Source: an uncultured Anaeroplasmataceae bacterium
GTDB lineage: Bacteria; Bacillota_I; Bacilli_A; Acholeplasmatales; Anaeroplasmataceae
Assembly (NCBI GenBank): GCA_910584005.1
Contig: CAJTXR010000005.1
Coordinates: 57,290 to 121,289 of the forward strand
Reading direction: 5' to 3'
Length of the DNA: 64,000 bases
Shown: positions 8,325-17,043 of the stretch, in pieces
Layout: each line of letters starts with the position of its first letter
Numbering within the stretch: the first letter of the stretch is position 1
Made by a program: the position numbers and the translations under genes
Notes under the pieces: model-generated
Database searches by the model: none
Seen by the model: the letters and a program-made list of their open reading frames with translations, nothing else
What the model was told of the DNA's origin: nothing

Positions 8325-8356
8325 TCTTCCATATTAAATATGAAAGGAAGATTTTA
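8325..8356 (+). promoter_or_regulatory. sigG leader hairpin burying the Shine-Dalgarno
   Basis: TCTTCC (8325-8330) is complementary to GGAAGA (8346-8351), which is part of the AAAGGAAG ribosome site of sigG. An inner ATAT/ATAT helix and a small bulge extend the stem. The structure would hold translation of sigG down until it is opened. Confidence 0.6.
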
Positions 8357-9126
8357 TGCACAAGGTTGAGATTACTGGAGTAGATACCTCTAAGCTAAAA
8401 ACTCTCTCTAATGAAGAACAACAACAGCTTTTATTACAAATAAAAGAGGGAGATATGAAAGCTAGAGAAAAAATGATTCAAGGGAATTTAAAGCTCGTAT
8501 TGTCAGTACTCAAGAGGTTTAATGATCGAAAGGAAAGTCTAGATGACTTGTTTCAAGTTGGCTGTATAGGTCTTATGAAGGCCATTGATAATTTTGATTT
8601 ATCGCATAACGTCAGATTTTCGACCTATGCGTGTCCTATGATTATCGGTGAAGTAAGAAGGCATCTACGGGATAATGGTTCTATCCGTGTTTCTAGAAGT
8701 TATAAAGATATTGCATATAAAGCAATCAATTATAAAGATAAATTTCTGTTAGAACATCATCGTGAACCTTCTATTAATGAAATTGCAGAATTTTTGAATG
8801 TGGATAGTGTAGATGTCATTTTAGCACTTGAAGCCATTCAGGATACGATCAGTATGTCCACTCCAATTTATGATAATGGAGGGGATGTTATCGAATTAGA
8901 AGACCAAATTGGTGGTTCTGATTATATAACAGAAAATTGGCTTAGAAATAATATGATTAAAGAAGCATTCTCTAAATTATCTAAAAGGGAACAAGCGATT
9001 ATTTATGATCGATATTATTTAGATAAGACTCAAATGGAGATTGCGTTAGAATTAGATATTTCGCAAGCACAAGTATCAAGATTAGAAAAAAATGCATTAA
9101 AAATTATGTATGATTCCATGAGATAA
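8356..9126 (+). CDS. sigG: Sporulation sigma factor SigG
   Basis: Late forespore-specific sigma factor. The 256 residues begin with MHKVEITGVDTSKLKTL, matching the diagnostic KVEICGVDTSKL start of Bacillus sigma-G. They continue through GNLKLVLSVLKRF, DDLFQVGCIGLMKAIDNFDLSHNVRFSTYA (region 2) and MEIALELDISQAQVSRLEKNA (region 4). It is the third gene of the conserved spoIIGA-sigE-sigG block, 50 nt after sigE with no terminator between. In Bacillus it is read both from the upstream operon and from its own sigma-F promoter; no confident sigma-F promoter is visible here. The ribosome site is inside a hairpin (8325-8351), suggesting translational restraint of readthrough mRNA. A terminator follows. 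Confidence 0.97.
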   Translation: MHKVEITGVDTSKLKTLSNEEQQQLLLQIKEGDMKAREKMIQGNLKLVLSVLKRFNDRKESLDDLFQVGCIGLMKAIDNFDLSHNVRFSTYACPMIIGEVRRHLRDNGSIRVSRSYKDIAYKAINYKDKFLLEHHREPSINEIAEFLNVDSVDVILALEAIQDTISMSTPIYDNGGDVIELEDQIGGSDYITENWLRNNMIKEAFSKLSKREQAIIYDRYYLDKTQMEIALELDISQAQVSRLEKNALKIMYDSMR

Positions 9127-9130
9127 AAAC

Positions 9131-9152
9131 GAGGCAAATGCCTCTTTTTTTC
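9131..9152 (+). terminator. Intrinsic terminator after sigG
   Basis: GAGGC and GCCTC pair around AAAT and are followed by seven T, ending the sporulation cluster. Confidence 0.85.
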
Positions 9153-9177
9153 TTTTTCTAAAAATTTTTTTATGACT

Positions 9178-9233
9178 TAGACAAATCCATTTATTACATT
9201 GATACTGTATCTTAACACATAGTGTGTTAAGAT
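9178..9233 (+). promoter_or_regulatory. Promoter and perfect 25-bp palindrome before the BspA-like gene
   Basis: ATCTTAACACA (9209-9219) and TGTGTTAAGAT (9223-9233) form a perfect inverted repeat with an 11-bp arm and a TAG centre. A possible promoter, TAGACA (9178-9183), 17 nt, GATACT (9201-9206), places the repeat on the expected start of transcription. This fits a repressor operator, or a 5' mRNA stem, just upstream of the ribosome site. Confidence 0.6.
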
Positions 9234-9255
9234 GGACAAAATGGAGGAAAGAGAA

Positions 9256-12200
9256 ATGAAAAATAAATTATATTTGGTATTCATAATTTTTATTTCTTTT
9301 ATATTCTTAGTATCATGTGGAAATAAAAATAATAATGAAGATCCAGTTAATCCAGTTGAGCCCATAGAACATGAGCATATTTATGATACAGTATGTGTTT
9401 CTTATGATGGTGAATATCATTATTACGAGGCGTTATGTCATCCTGGTATTAGAAAACGTGAAGCACATCAGTTTGATGGTGAATGGAAAATAAATACGGA
9501 GTTTGGGGACGAAACGGATAAAATTCGCAAGGAAAATTTTTGTTATATTTGTAAAAAAGACATTATTTTATCATACTCTACACCACATACTCATACATAT
9601 GAAACTGACTGGAGTTATGATGATAATACTCATTTTCATAAAGCAACATGTAAACATATAGATGAGAAAAAAGATGTTGCCGAACATGATTTTGTTAATG
9701 ATGTTTGTTCCATATGTAAGTATGAAAATAAATTAGTAGGAGTTAATTTCACTTTGAATTCTGATAAAAAGTCTTATACAGTTTCAGCAAAAACAAATGA
9801 AATAAAAGATAATGTAGTTATTCCAGCTAGTTATAAAGGATTACCAGTTACAAATATAAAAGAAGGAACATTTAAAGAATGTTATGCTTTGACGAGTATT
9901 ACGATTCCATTTGTAGGAACAAGTTTAAATGAAAAAGAAAATAATAGTTTTGATTCTATTTTTGGTGGAAAAATTCCGCTATATTTGAAAGAAGTAATTA
10001 TAACAGGAGGAACAATCATAGGAGAAGCAGCTTTTAAAGGGTGTAGTAATCTCACAAATATAACTTTACCAACTAGCATTAAAAATATAGAGGATTCTGC
10101 TTTTGATTGTGAAAAATTAAAAAATATATTTTACGAAGGAACGATAGAGGATTGGTGTAATATAAGTTTCAAAGATTCAATTATGCCATTATATAATCCA
10201 TATCCTTTGAAATTTTATCTAAGAAATGTTAATAATGAATGGGAAGAAGTAACAAGTATAGAAATACCAAATGGAATAACAGAGATAGGAGAATATCAAT
10301 TCTGTGGATTTAATAATGTTACATCCATCACAATCCCAAATAGTGTGACAAGTATAGGGAAATATGCCTTCGAGGATTGTAGCAGCCTAACAAGTGTTTA
10401 CTATGAAGGAAGTATAGAGGATTGGATTAATAATCCATTAACGGGAGAAATGTTCTTTTCAACGACTAACTCTAATCATTTTTATTTCAGAAATACAAGT
10501 AATGAATGGGAAGAAGTAATTCATTTGGAAATACCAATTTCAATAGAAAAAATAGGAACAAATAAGTTTTATGAATTTAATAATATTGTTTCTATGACGC
10601 TTTCAAATAGTGTCAATAGTATAGAAAATAATGCTTTTTCTGGCTGTAGCAAATTAGTAGAAGTATATAATTTGTCTAATTTAAATATAACTACTGGGAG
10701 TAGTGATAATGGTTCTATAGGATATTATGCAAAAGTAATACATACTACATTAGAAGAAGAAAGCAGATTAATAGAAAAAGATAATTATATATTTATAAAA
10801 GATAATGATAATAAATATTATCTTGTTTCTTATAGGGGTGTGGATACAGAATTAGTTTTACCAAATGATATAGAAAGTAATTATGAGATAAATCAATATG
10901 CTTTTAAAGGGTGCCAAAATTTGACAAGTATAACTATACCTAATAAAGTTACTAGAGTTGGTATCTCAGCATTTGATATGTGTATTGGTTTGACAAGTAT
11001 ATTCTATGAAGATTCAATAGAAGCCTGGTGTAAAATAGAATTGAAAGATTCAATTTTAACGGAAGCAATTCCATTTCCTAAACATTTTTATATAAAAAAT
11101 AATAATGAGTGGGAAGAAGTAATTCATTTGGAAATACCAAATTCAATAGAAGAAATAGGATATTATCAATTCTTTGGATTTAACAATATTGTTTCTATAA
11201 CATTACCTGATAGCGTATTAAATATAAAGGAAACTGCATTTGAAAATTGCTATAGATTAGTTGAAATATTTAATCAATCTAATCTAACAATTATCGCTGG
11301 AGGCACTGGTAATGGTTCTGTTGGGAAATATGCTAAAGTCGTTCACTCATCAATGGAAAGTAACTTAATAGAAAAAGATAATTTCCAATTTATAAAAGAT
11401 GAAAAAAATAAATATCATTTAATTTCTTATAAAGGAACAGAAACAGAATTAGTATTACCAAATGATATAGAAGGAAGTAGTTATACAATAGAATCATTGG
11501 CATTTAATGATTGTAGTAATATAACAAGTATCATTATACCAAGCGGTATAGAGGCTATATCTTTCGGTGCTTTATTTGGCTGTAATAATCTAGTAAAAAT
11601 AATTATTCCTTATTTAGGAACATCTCATTTTGGTTATTTGTTTGGTGCAGCTAATTATAAAAATAATTCATTATTTGTCCCAGATAGTTTAAGAGAGGTA
11701 TACATAACTGGAGGAACATCAATAAGAAATAATGCATTTTCTGGATGTAGCTCTTTAACAAAAATTATTCTTTCTAATAGTATCACAAGTATAGGAGATA
11801 ATGCTTTTTCAGGTTGTAGTAATCTCGAAAGTATTACGATTCCATTTGTAGGAGCAAGTTTAAATGGTAAAGAAAATACTTATTTTGGGTATATTTTTGG
11901 AGCAGACAATTACGTTAATTCAAATTATGTACCTACAAGTTTAAAAGAAGTAATTATCTTAGGTGGAGAAATAGAGCATAATGCCTTCTATAATTGTAGT
12001 CATATTGAAAGTATTACAATCCCTAATACTATAAGAACTATTACTTGTATGTTTAATCAGTGCAATCTAACAAGTGTTTATTATGAGGGCACTATAGAAG
12101 ATTGGTGTAAAGTTAAGTTTCCTAAGAATGCATTAATACCCCAGGGAACTCACCCATTATCAGTTGCTCAATACTTCTATTTAAGAGATAGTAATAAAGA

Positions 12201-14061
12201 ATGGATAGAAGCAAAAAGTATTACAAGCATAGAAATACCAGAAGGAGTAATAGAAATAGGGGAAAATCAATTCTATGGATTTGATAATATTACAAGTATC
12301 ACCATGCCAAATAGTATGATAGGAATAGCGTCAACTGCCATCAAAGATTGTAGCAGACTAACAAATGTTTACTATGAAGGAACCATAGAAGATTGGTGTA
12401 AAATAGGTTTTGGATACAATAGTCACGGTGCCGTCTATTCCATTCCCAGTCCAATGTATTATGCAAGCCATTTCTATTTAAGAAATAAAAATAATGAATG
12501 GGAAGAAGTAACAAGTATAGAGATACCAAATACAATAACAGAAATAGGACAATATCAATTCTATGGATTTAATAATGTAAAATCTATTACAATAGGCAAT
12601 AGTGTAACAAGCATAGGAGAATCTGCCTTTAAAGGTTGTAGCAGTCTAACAAGTATCACTATACCAGATAGTGTAACAAGCATAGGAGAACAAGCCTTTT
12701 CTTATTGTGACAAACTACAAAATAATGAATATGCCAATGGATTGTATTTAGGAAATAGTAAAAATCCATATGTTATATTAATAAAAGCAAAGAATAAATC
12801 TATAACTAGTTGTGGAATCAATGAAAATACAAGGTTTATTCATGCATATGCCTTCTCTGGTTGTAGCAATCTAACAAGTATCGTTATTCCAAATAGTGTA
12901 ACAAGCATAGGAGAACGTGCCTTCTCTGGTTGTAGTAGTCTGCAATATAATGAATATGATAATGCTTTATATTTAGGAAATAGTGATAATCCTTATTTAT
13001 GGTTAATAGAGGCAAAGAATACATCAATAATAGAATGTAAAATCAATGAAAATACTAGATTCATTCATTCAAACGCCTTCTCTGGTTGTAGCAACCTAAC
13101 AAGTATAACAATTCCAAATAGTGTAACAAGCATAGGATATAATGCCTTCTATAATTGTAACAAATTAATAAAAGCAACTCTACCAACTACAGCAATTTCT
13201 GCAATTCCAAAAACAAATTTACAAGAAGTAATCATAACAGGAGGAGCAAGCATAGGATATAGTGCCTTCACTGGATGTCGCGACCTAACAAGTATAGAGA
13301 TACCAGATAGTGTAACAAGCATAGGAGAATCTGCCTTTAAAGGTTGTAGCAGTCTAACAAGTATCACTATACCAAATAGTGTGACAAGCATAGGGGATTA
13401 TGCCTTCTCTGGATGTCGCAGTCTAACAAGTATAACAATTCCAAATGGTGTGACAAGTATAAAAGATGATGCCTTCTCTGATTGTTATAGATTAGTAGAA
13501 ATATATAATTTATCTAAATTAAATATAACAATTGGAAGTAGTAATAATGGATGTGTGGGAAAGTATGCAAAAGTAATCCATACCTCATTAGGAGAAGAAA
13601 GTAAATTAATAGAAAAAGATAATTATATATTTTATAAAGATGAGAATAATGAATATTATTTAGTATCCTATAAAGGAACAGAAACAGAATTAGAATTACC
13701 AGATAATATAGAGGGAAATGATTATGAAATAAATCAATCTGCCTTCTTTCGTTGTAGCAAACTAACAAGTATCGTTATTCCAGATAGTGTAACAAGCATA
13801 GGAAAGAGTGCCTTCAATGATTGTAGCGACCTAACAAGTTTGGTAATAGGAAATAGTGTAACAAGCATAGGATTTGCAGCCTTTCTAAATTGTAGGAATC
13901 TAAAAGATGTATATTATAAAGGAACATCAACAGATTGGAAAAATATAAATATAGGTTCATATTTAACTTCAGCAACCCGCTACTATTATAGTGAAACAGA
14001 ACCTACAACTACTGGTAACTACTGGCATTATGTGGATGGTGTTCCAACAAAATGGAATTGA
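9256..14061 (+). CDS. BspA-type leucine-rich-repeat surface lipoprotein, 1601 residues
   Basis: A very large exported lipoprotein, likely a surface adhesin or ligand binder. The start at 9256 follows GGAGG at 9243-9247; an upstream ATG at 9232 overlaps the palindrome and is rejected. The signal peptide ends in the lipobox LVSC with Cys21. Residues ~30-165 are His- and Cys-rich (repeated HTH, CxxC and HDF patterns), suggesting metal binding. Then come many ~23-residue BspA/LRR_5 units of the form LTSITIPNSVTSIG plus AFSGCSS. Six YYEGTIEDW-type modules (near 10130, 10400, 11007, 12080, 12372, 13912) and three LIEKDN...YLVSYKGTETEL modules (near 10780, 11370, 13610) interrupt them. There is no LPXTG or transmembrane tail. 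A MACPF lipoprotein follows 35 nt later without a terminator, so the two are probably cotranscribed. Confidence 0.92.
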   Translation: MKNKLYLVFIIFISFIFLVSCGNKNNNEDPVNPVEPIEHEHIYDTVCVSYDGEYHYYEALCHPGIRKREAHQFDGEWKINTEFGDETDKIRKENFCYICKKDIILSYSTPHTHTYETDWSYDDNTHFHKATCKHIDEKKDVAEHDFVNDVCSICKYENKLVGVNFTLNSDKKSYTVSAKTNEIKDNVVIPASYKGLPVTNIKEGTFKECYALTSITIPFVGTSLNEKENNSFDSIFGGKIPLYLKEVIITGGTIIGEAAFKGCSNLTNITLPTSIKNIEDSAFDCEKLKNIFYEGTIEDWCNISFKDSIMPLYNPYPLKFYLRNVNNEWEEVTSIEIPNGITEIGEYQFCGFNNVTSITIPNSVTSIGKYAFEDCSSLTSVYYEGSIEDWINNPLTGEMFFSTTNSNHFYFRNTSNEWEEVIHLEIPISIEKIGTNKFYEFNNIVSMTLSNSVNSIENNAFSGCSKLVEVYNLSNLNITTGSSDNGSIGYYAKVIHTTLEEESRLIEKDNYIFIKDNDNKYYLVSYRGVDTELVLPNDIESNYEINQYAFKGCQNLTSITIPNKVTRVGISAFDMCIGLTSIFYEDSIEAWCKIELKDSILTEAIPFPKHFYIKNNNEWEEVIHLEIPNSIEEIGYYQFFGFNNIVSITLPDSVLNIKETAFENCYRLVEIFNQSNLTIIAGGTGNGSVGKYAKVVHSSMESNLIEKDNFQFIKDEKNKYHLISYKGTETELVLPNDIEGSSYTIESLAFNDCSNITSIIIPSGIEAISFGALFGCNNLVKIIIPYLGTSHFGYLFGAANYKNNSLFVPDSLREVYITGGTSIRNNAFSGCSSLTKIILSNSITSIGDNAFSGCSNLESITIPFVGASLNGKENTYFGYIFGADNYVNSNYVPTSLKEVIILGGEIEHNAFYNCSHIESITIPNTIRTITCMFNQCNLTSVYYEGTIEDWCKVKFPKNALIPQGTHPLSVAQYFYLRDSNKEWIEAKSITSIEIPEGVIEIGENQFYGFDNITSITMPNSMIGIASTAIKDCSRLTNVYYEGTIEDWCKIGFGYNSHGAVYSIPSPMYYASHFYLRNKNNEWEEVTSIEIPNTITEIGQYQFYGFNNVKSITIGNSVTSIGESAFKGCSSLTSITIPDSVTSIGEQAFSYCDKLQNNEYANGLYLGNSKNPYVILIKAKNKSITSCGINENTRFIHAYAFSGCSNLTSIVIPNSVTSIGERAFSGCSSLQYNEYDNALYLGNSDNPYLWLIEAKNTSIIECKINENTRFIHSNAFSGCSNLTSITIPNSVTSIGYNAFYNCNKLIKATLPTTAISAIPKTNLQEVIITGGASIGYSAFTGCRDLTSIEIPDSVTSIGESAFKGCSSLTSITIPNSVTSIGDYAFSGCRSLTSITIPNGVTSIKDDAFSDCYRLVEIYNLSKLNITIGSSNNGCVGKYAKVIHTSLGEESKLIEKDNYIFYKDENNEYYLVSYKGTETELELPDNIEGNDYEINQSAFFRCSKLTSIVIPDSVTSIGKSAFNDCSDLTSLVIGNSVTSIGFAAFLNCRNLKDVYYKGTSTDWKNINIGSYLTSATRYYYSETEPTTTGNYWHYVDGVPTKWN
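12599..12666 (+). repeat. Exact 68-bp direct repeat, copy 1
   Basis: Within the LRR gene. The same 68 bases recur at 13307-13374, 708 bp away (a multiple of three). Confidence 0.85.
13307..13374 (+). repeat. Exact 68-bp direct repeat, copy 2
   Basis: Second copy of the repeat at 12599-12666. Recombination between copies would remove or add 236 codons in frame. Confidence 0.85.
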
Positions 14062-14096
14062 GTAAATAAAAAATAAGAAAAAAGGGAGTAATAAAA

Positions 14097-15746
14097 ATGA
14101 AAAAGAAAGTATATTTATTAAGTTTAATTTTAATGGTTTTAATTCTTGCTGGATGTAATAAAATACCTGAAGAAAAAATAGATTCTTTATTAGAATATAC
14201 AAAAATAGGAAATACAGTAACAGATTCATATTGGAAATTTAAAAATATTAATTTGGAAAATTCATATTTAGGTTATGGATATGATGTCATAAATGATGGA
14301 TATATGGATAAAGATACTATTCAAATGTCTTCTCCTATAATGGATATGGAAAAAATTAAAGATGCCAAATTAAAATTAGTGAAAGAAAATAGAAGTAAAG
14401 TTACAGAATATGAGGCATCTACAATGGAAGAATTTAGTATGAAGTATTCCGCTGGGTTTAATATTTATGGAAACGTATCTAGATTCTTTTCAGGTGGATT
14501 GAAAATGGATTTTAATGGAAGTACAAATTCTAAAAGCTATTGGCATTTCTATAAAAGTATCTATGATGTAAGAACCTTTAATCTTTACTTAACTAATGAA
14601 TTATCTGAAATAAAAGAAATGCTTTCGGATTCATTTTTAAAAGATTTAGAAACACTAGAACCCTCTAAATTATTTGATCAATATGGAACTCATTTAATAC
14701 GAGAAGTTGTAATGGGTGGTCGTATGGAGATTAACGCAACTTATAGTTCAGAAACAGCAAAGGATAGTACAGCAGTAGCAGGTGCTGTTAATGCTCATAT
14801 TAAATTTTTAAAGAGTTCCATTAATGTAGAAGGAACGGGTTCCTATGAGAATGAATTAAAAAATCATAATATCACTCAAAGTACTCTAATTAATCAATTT
14901 GGAGGGAAACTAGTCGATACTCATGATCCAGCTTCTTTATCAAAAAGCTATAAAGAATGGGTAGATTCTTTTGAAGAATTAGAAAACTCTGCCTTATCTG
15001 GAATTGTTGGTGGAAACTCTTTGATTGGTCTTTGGGATTTACTTCCCAATACCAATCAAAAGAGAAAAGCACAATTAGAAGAAGCCTTTATAAAATTAGC
15101 TGGAGATAAATACGAGGAATTATGTAGCCAGTTTAAACTTAAAAAAATTGAGGACAAGCCAGTCGTAGATCAACCAGAAACTTTAAATACATATCATATA
15201 AAAATGAGTAGAGAAAATTGTGCTTTAGATAATGGATATGATCCAAGCAAAAAAGAAGGTAGACAGGATTTGATTGATCGACATAATGGTTTTGAAATCG
15301 GAGAACTTGTTTTATCTGGTTGCAGTAGGAAAAATAATACTTATAGTATCAAGAAACCTTCTGATTTTTCAATCAAGTATGCTTTTCTAATATTACCATC
15401 CTCTCTTCCTGTTGTGGCTGGTGAAGCCTCCTATATTGAAAAGGATACCTGTAATAAGGTGTATAATACAAGCATAAATAAAGAAGTTGGCTGTGGTGCA
15501 TATTGGATTAGAATTACATATAAAAATAATAATCAAAAAGAAATCAGTCAGACAAATTTTATGGAAAGTAAAACACAAGGCTCCATTGTTTCACTTGTAG
15601 ATACTACAATTGATAATATCGAACAAATTAAAAAAATAGAAATTGTGGTTGTTTATGAACATTTTACTGGCGGTCCAGGAGCATTTGGAATTTGGTGGAA
15701 GGATTATACGAATTGGCGTTGTAGTTATACATTTGATTTTTCATAA
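14097..15746 (+). CDS. MACPF/perforin-like domain lipoprotein
   Basis: A predicted membrane-anchored pore-forming-fold protein. The signal peptide has lipobox LAGC with Cys20. The MACPF signature is present at residues 196-208: YGTH, one hydrophobic residue, six residues, then GG (the family pattern is [WY]G[TS]H[FY]x6GG). Around it lie a serine-, glycine- and threonine-rich stretch and DSTAVAGAVNAHIKFL, where transmembrane hairpin segments occur in MACPF proteins. Residues ~360-549 form a separate C-terminal domain that I do not recognise; it is rich in Trp and Tyr at the end (FGIWWKDYTNWRC) and might bind a target. It follows the BspA-like gene with AAGGGAG 8 nt before the ATG and ends at a strong terminator. 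Whether it lyses membranes or is only a fold relative cannot be told. Confidence 0.85.
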   Translation: MKKKVYLLSLILMVLILAGCNKIPEEKIDSLLEYTKIGNTVTDSYWKFKNINLENSYLGYGYDVINDGYMDKDTIQMSSPIMDMEKIKDAKLKLVKENRSKVTEYEASTMEEFSMKYSAGFNIYGNVSRFFSGGLKMDFNGSTNSKSYWHFYKSIYDVRTFNLYLTNELSEIKEMLSDSFLKDLETLEPSKLFDQYGTHLIREVVMGGRMEINATYSSETAKDSTAVAGAVNAHIKFLKSSINVEGTGSYENELKNHNITQSTLINQFGGKLVDTHDPASLSKSYKEWVDSFEELENSALSGIVGGNSLIGLWDLLPNTNQKRKAQLEEAFIKLAGDKYEELCSQFKLKKIEDKPVVDQPETLNTYHIKMSRENCALDNGYDPSKKEGRQDLIDRHNGFEIGELVLSGCSRKNNTYSIKKPSDFSIKYAFLILPSSLPVVAGEASYIEKDTCNKVYNTSINKEVGCGAYWIRITYKNNNQKEISQTNFMESKTQGSIVSLVDTTIDNIEQIKKIEIVVVYEHFTGGPGAFGIWWKDYTNWRCSYTFDFS

Positions 15747-15752
15747 ATAAAA

Positions 15753-15795
15753 AAACACGTTCCTACTTTTTGTTTTGACATGTAGGAACGTGTTT
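15753..15795. terminator. Bidirectional terminator, 14-bp stem
   Basis: AAACACGTTCCTAC (15753-15766) pairs perfectly with GTAGGAACGTGTTT (15782-15795) between the convergent MACPF and histidine kinase genes, with A/T runs on both sides. Confidence 0.85.
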
Positions 15796-17040
15796 CTATT
15801 TATTAATTTCAATTCTTATATAGATTGAAAATTCATTTGAGTGAGTTTCAATATGATATATTCCTTTATATTTATGAACAATTTGTTTTATGATTTTAGA
15901 ACCAAAGCCATGATGCATTGCATCTGGCTTTTTTGTTTTTTCCTGATAGTCGATCATAGAATTCTTACAAGTCAGTTCAAAAAGAGTTGAGGTTGTACTT
16001 AAAGTGAATACTAATTTCTTTTCTTCTGTTTTTTGGCATGCTTCAATCGCATTATCTAAAATATTAGATAGTAAAGAAATTGTTTCTGTTTTTTGAATGG
16101 ATGGGTATTCACTTACAGCAATATCAAATTGAGGAAGTATTCCCCTTTGAATAGCTATATTTCTTTTATAAACTAAAATGGAATTGATGAGTTTATGTTT
16201 TGTATAAAAGATCTTTGGAGCTTCATTTAATTTTAAAGTTAATTCATTTTTTATATCGGTTTCAGGAATAGCTTGAATGATATTTGCCATATCATGCTTT
16301 AATTTAAAGAGTTCTTCTTGGTGGGCTAAATAAACATTTTGATAATGATTGTGTAGAAGCTCTTCTTGGTAAGATGCAATTGCTTCGTTTTTCTTTTTCG
16401 TTCTAACATATAGAATCACAAATGAAGCTAAACTAATGAGAAGGCATATAAAAAATATAATATTAAATAGGATTAAAGAAGTGTAACTTTTTTGATTATG
16501 AATCACATTATAAACAATTTGGTAATTGATAGCAAAGAAACAAGCAATTTCTATTAGTAGAAGCAGGATGGATAAAAGAAATAAAAGTTGGTAATCCGTT
16601 TTCTTTCTTGATTTTATAAAGAGATAAAAAAGAAAAACACCACCATATAAAAGGAATTCTAACAGCAATTGGTACCATGTAAAATAATAATAACCAGAAG
16701 CATTTAAATCATAAAATGGAATATTTAAAAGAAGGGATAAAGATAATTTGACAATCCAATCTATTCCTAAAGGTAGAAGGACAAAGAAAAGGATTTCTTT
16801 ATGTTTTACGGCAGGAAATAAAAGAACGGCAAATAAACATATATATAATGCAGGGAGTAAATTAAATTTATAACCAAAAATATAAATATCAAGGGTATAA
16901 TTTATAAATAGTATGGATATGGATAATAAGAGAAAAAAGACACTAAATACATAAAATAATAGTGCCTTTTTTGGTTTAAATAGAATGAAAAATAAAAGAA
17001 ATAAAAATATAAGTCTTAAGATAACAAAAAAATAAAGCAT
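15796..17040 (-). CDS. Sensor histidine kinase, HPK10/AgrC-like
   Basis: A membrane sensor kinase of the AgrC/ComD group, partner of the LytTR regulator transcribed just upstream. The first ~210 of 414 residues contain six to seven hydrophobic segments. A short coiled linker leads to LFKLKHDMANIIQ with the phospho-acceptor His249. Then come the N-box LLSNILDNAIEAC near residues 323-335 and a G-box GFGSKII near 384 of the GHKL ATPase domain. HPK10 kinases usually sense peptides or envelope cues. The start is 3 nt after the regulator's stop, so the pair is one operon. The genes on either side encode large lipoproteins, which are plausible targets by position. The signal is unknown; no autoinducer peptide gene was found beside it. 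Confidence 0.9.
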   Translation of the reverse strand: MLYFFVILRLIFLFLLFFILFKPKKALLFYVFSVFFLLLSISILFINYTLDIYIFGYKFNLLPALYICLFAVLLFPAVKHKEILFFVLLPLGIDWIVKLSLSLLLNIPFYDLNASGYYYFTWYQLLLEFLLYGGVFLFYLFIKSRKKTDYQLLFLLSILLLLIEIACFFAINYQIVYNVIHNQKSYTSLILFNIIFFICLLISLASFVILYVRTKKKNEAIASYQEELLHNHYQNVYLAHQEELFKLKHDMANIIQAIPETDIKNELTLKLNEAPKIFYTKHKLINSILVYKRNIAIQRGILPQFDIAVSEYPSIQKTETISLLSNILDNAIEACQKTEEKKLVFTLSTTSTLFELTCKNSMIDYQEKTKKPDAMHHGFGSKIIKQIVHKYKGIYHIETHSNEFSIYIRIEINK

Positions 17041-17043
17041 ACT

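Noticed and set aside
13149..13391. Open frame of 80 codons on the minus strand inside the LRR gene
   Set aside because: It is the antisense shadow of regular LRR codon repeats, with no ribosome site and no family resemblance.
10240..13900. Regularly spaced repeats that could suggest a CRISPR array
   Set aside because: The repeats are in frame, degenerate and encode LRR units; there are no unique spacers of constant length.
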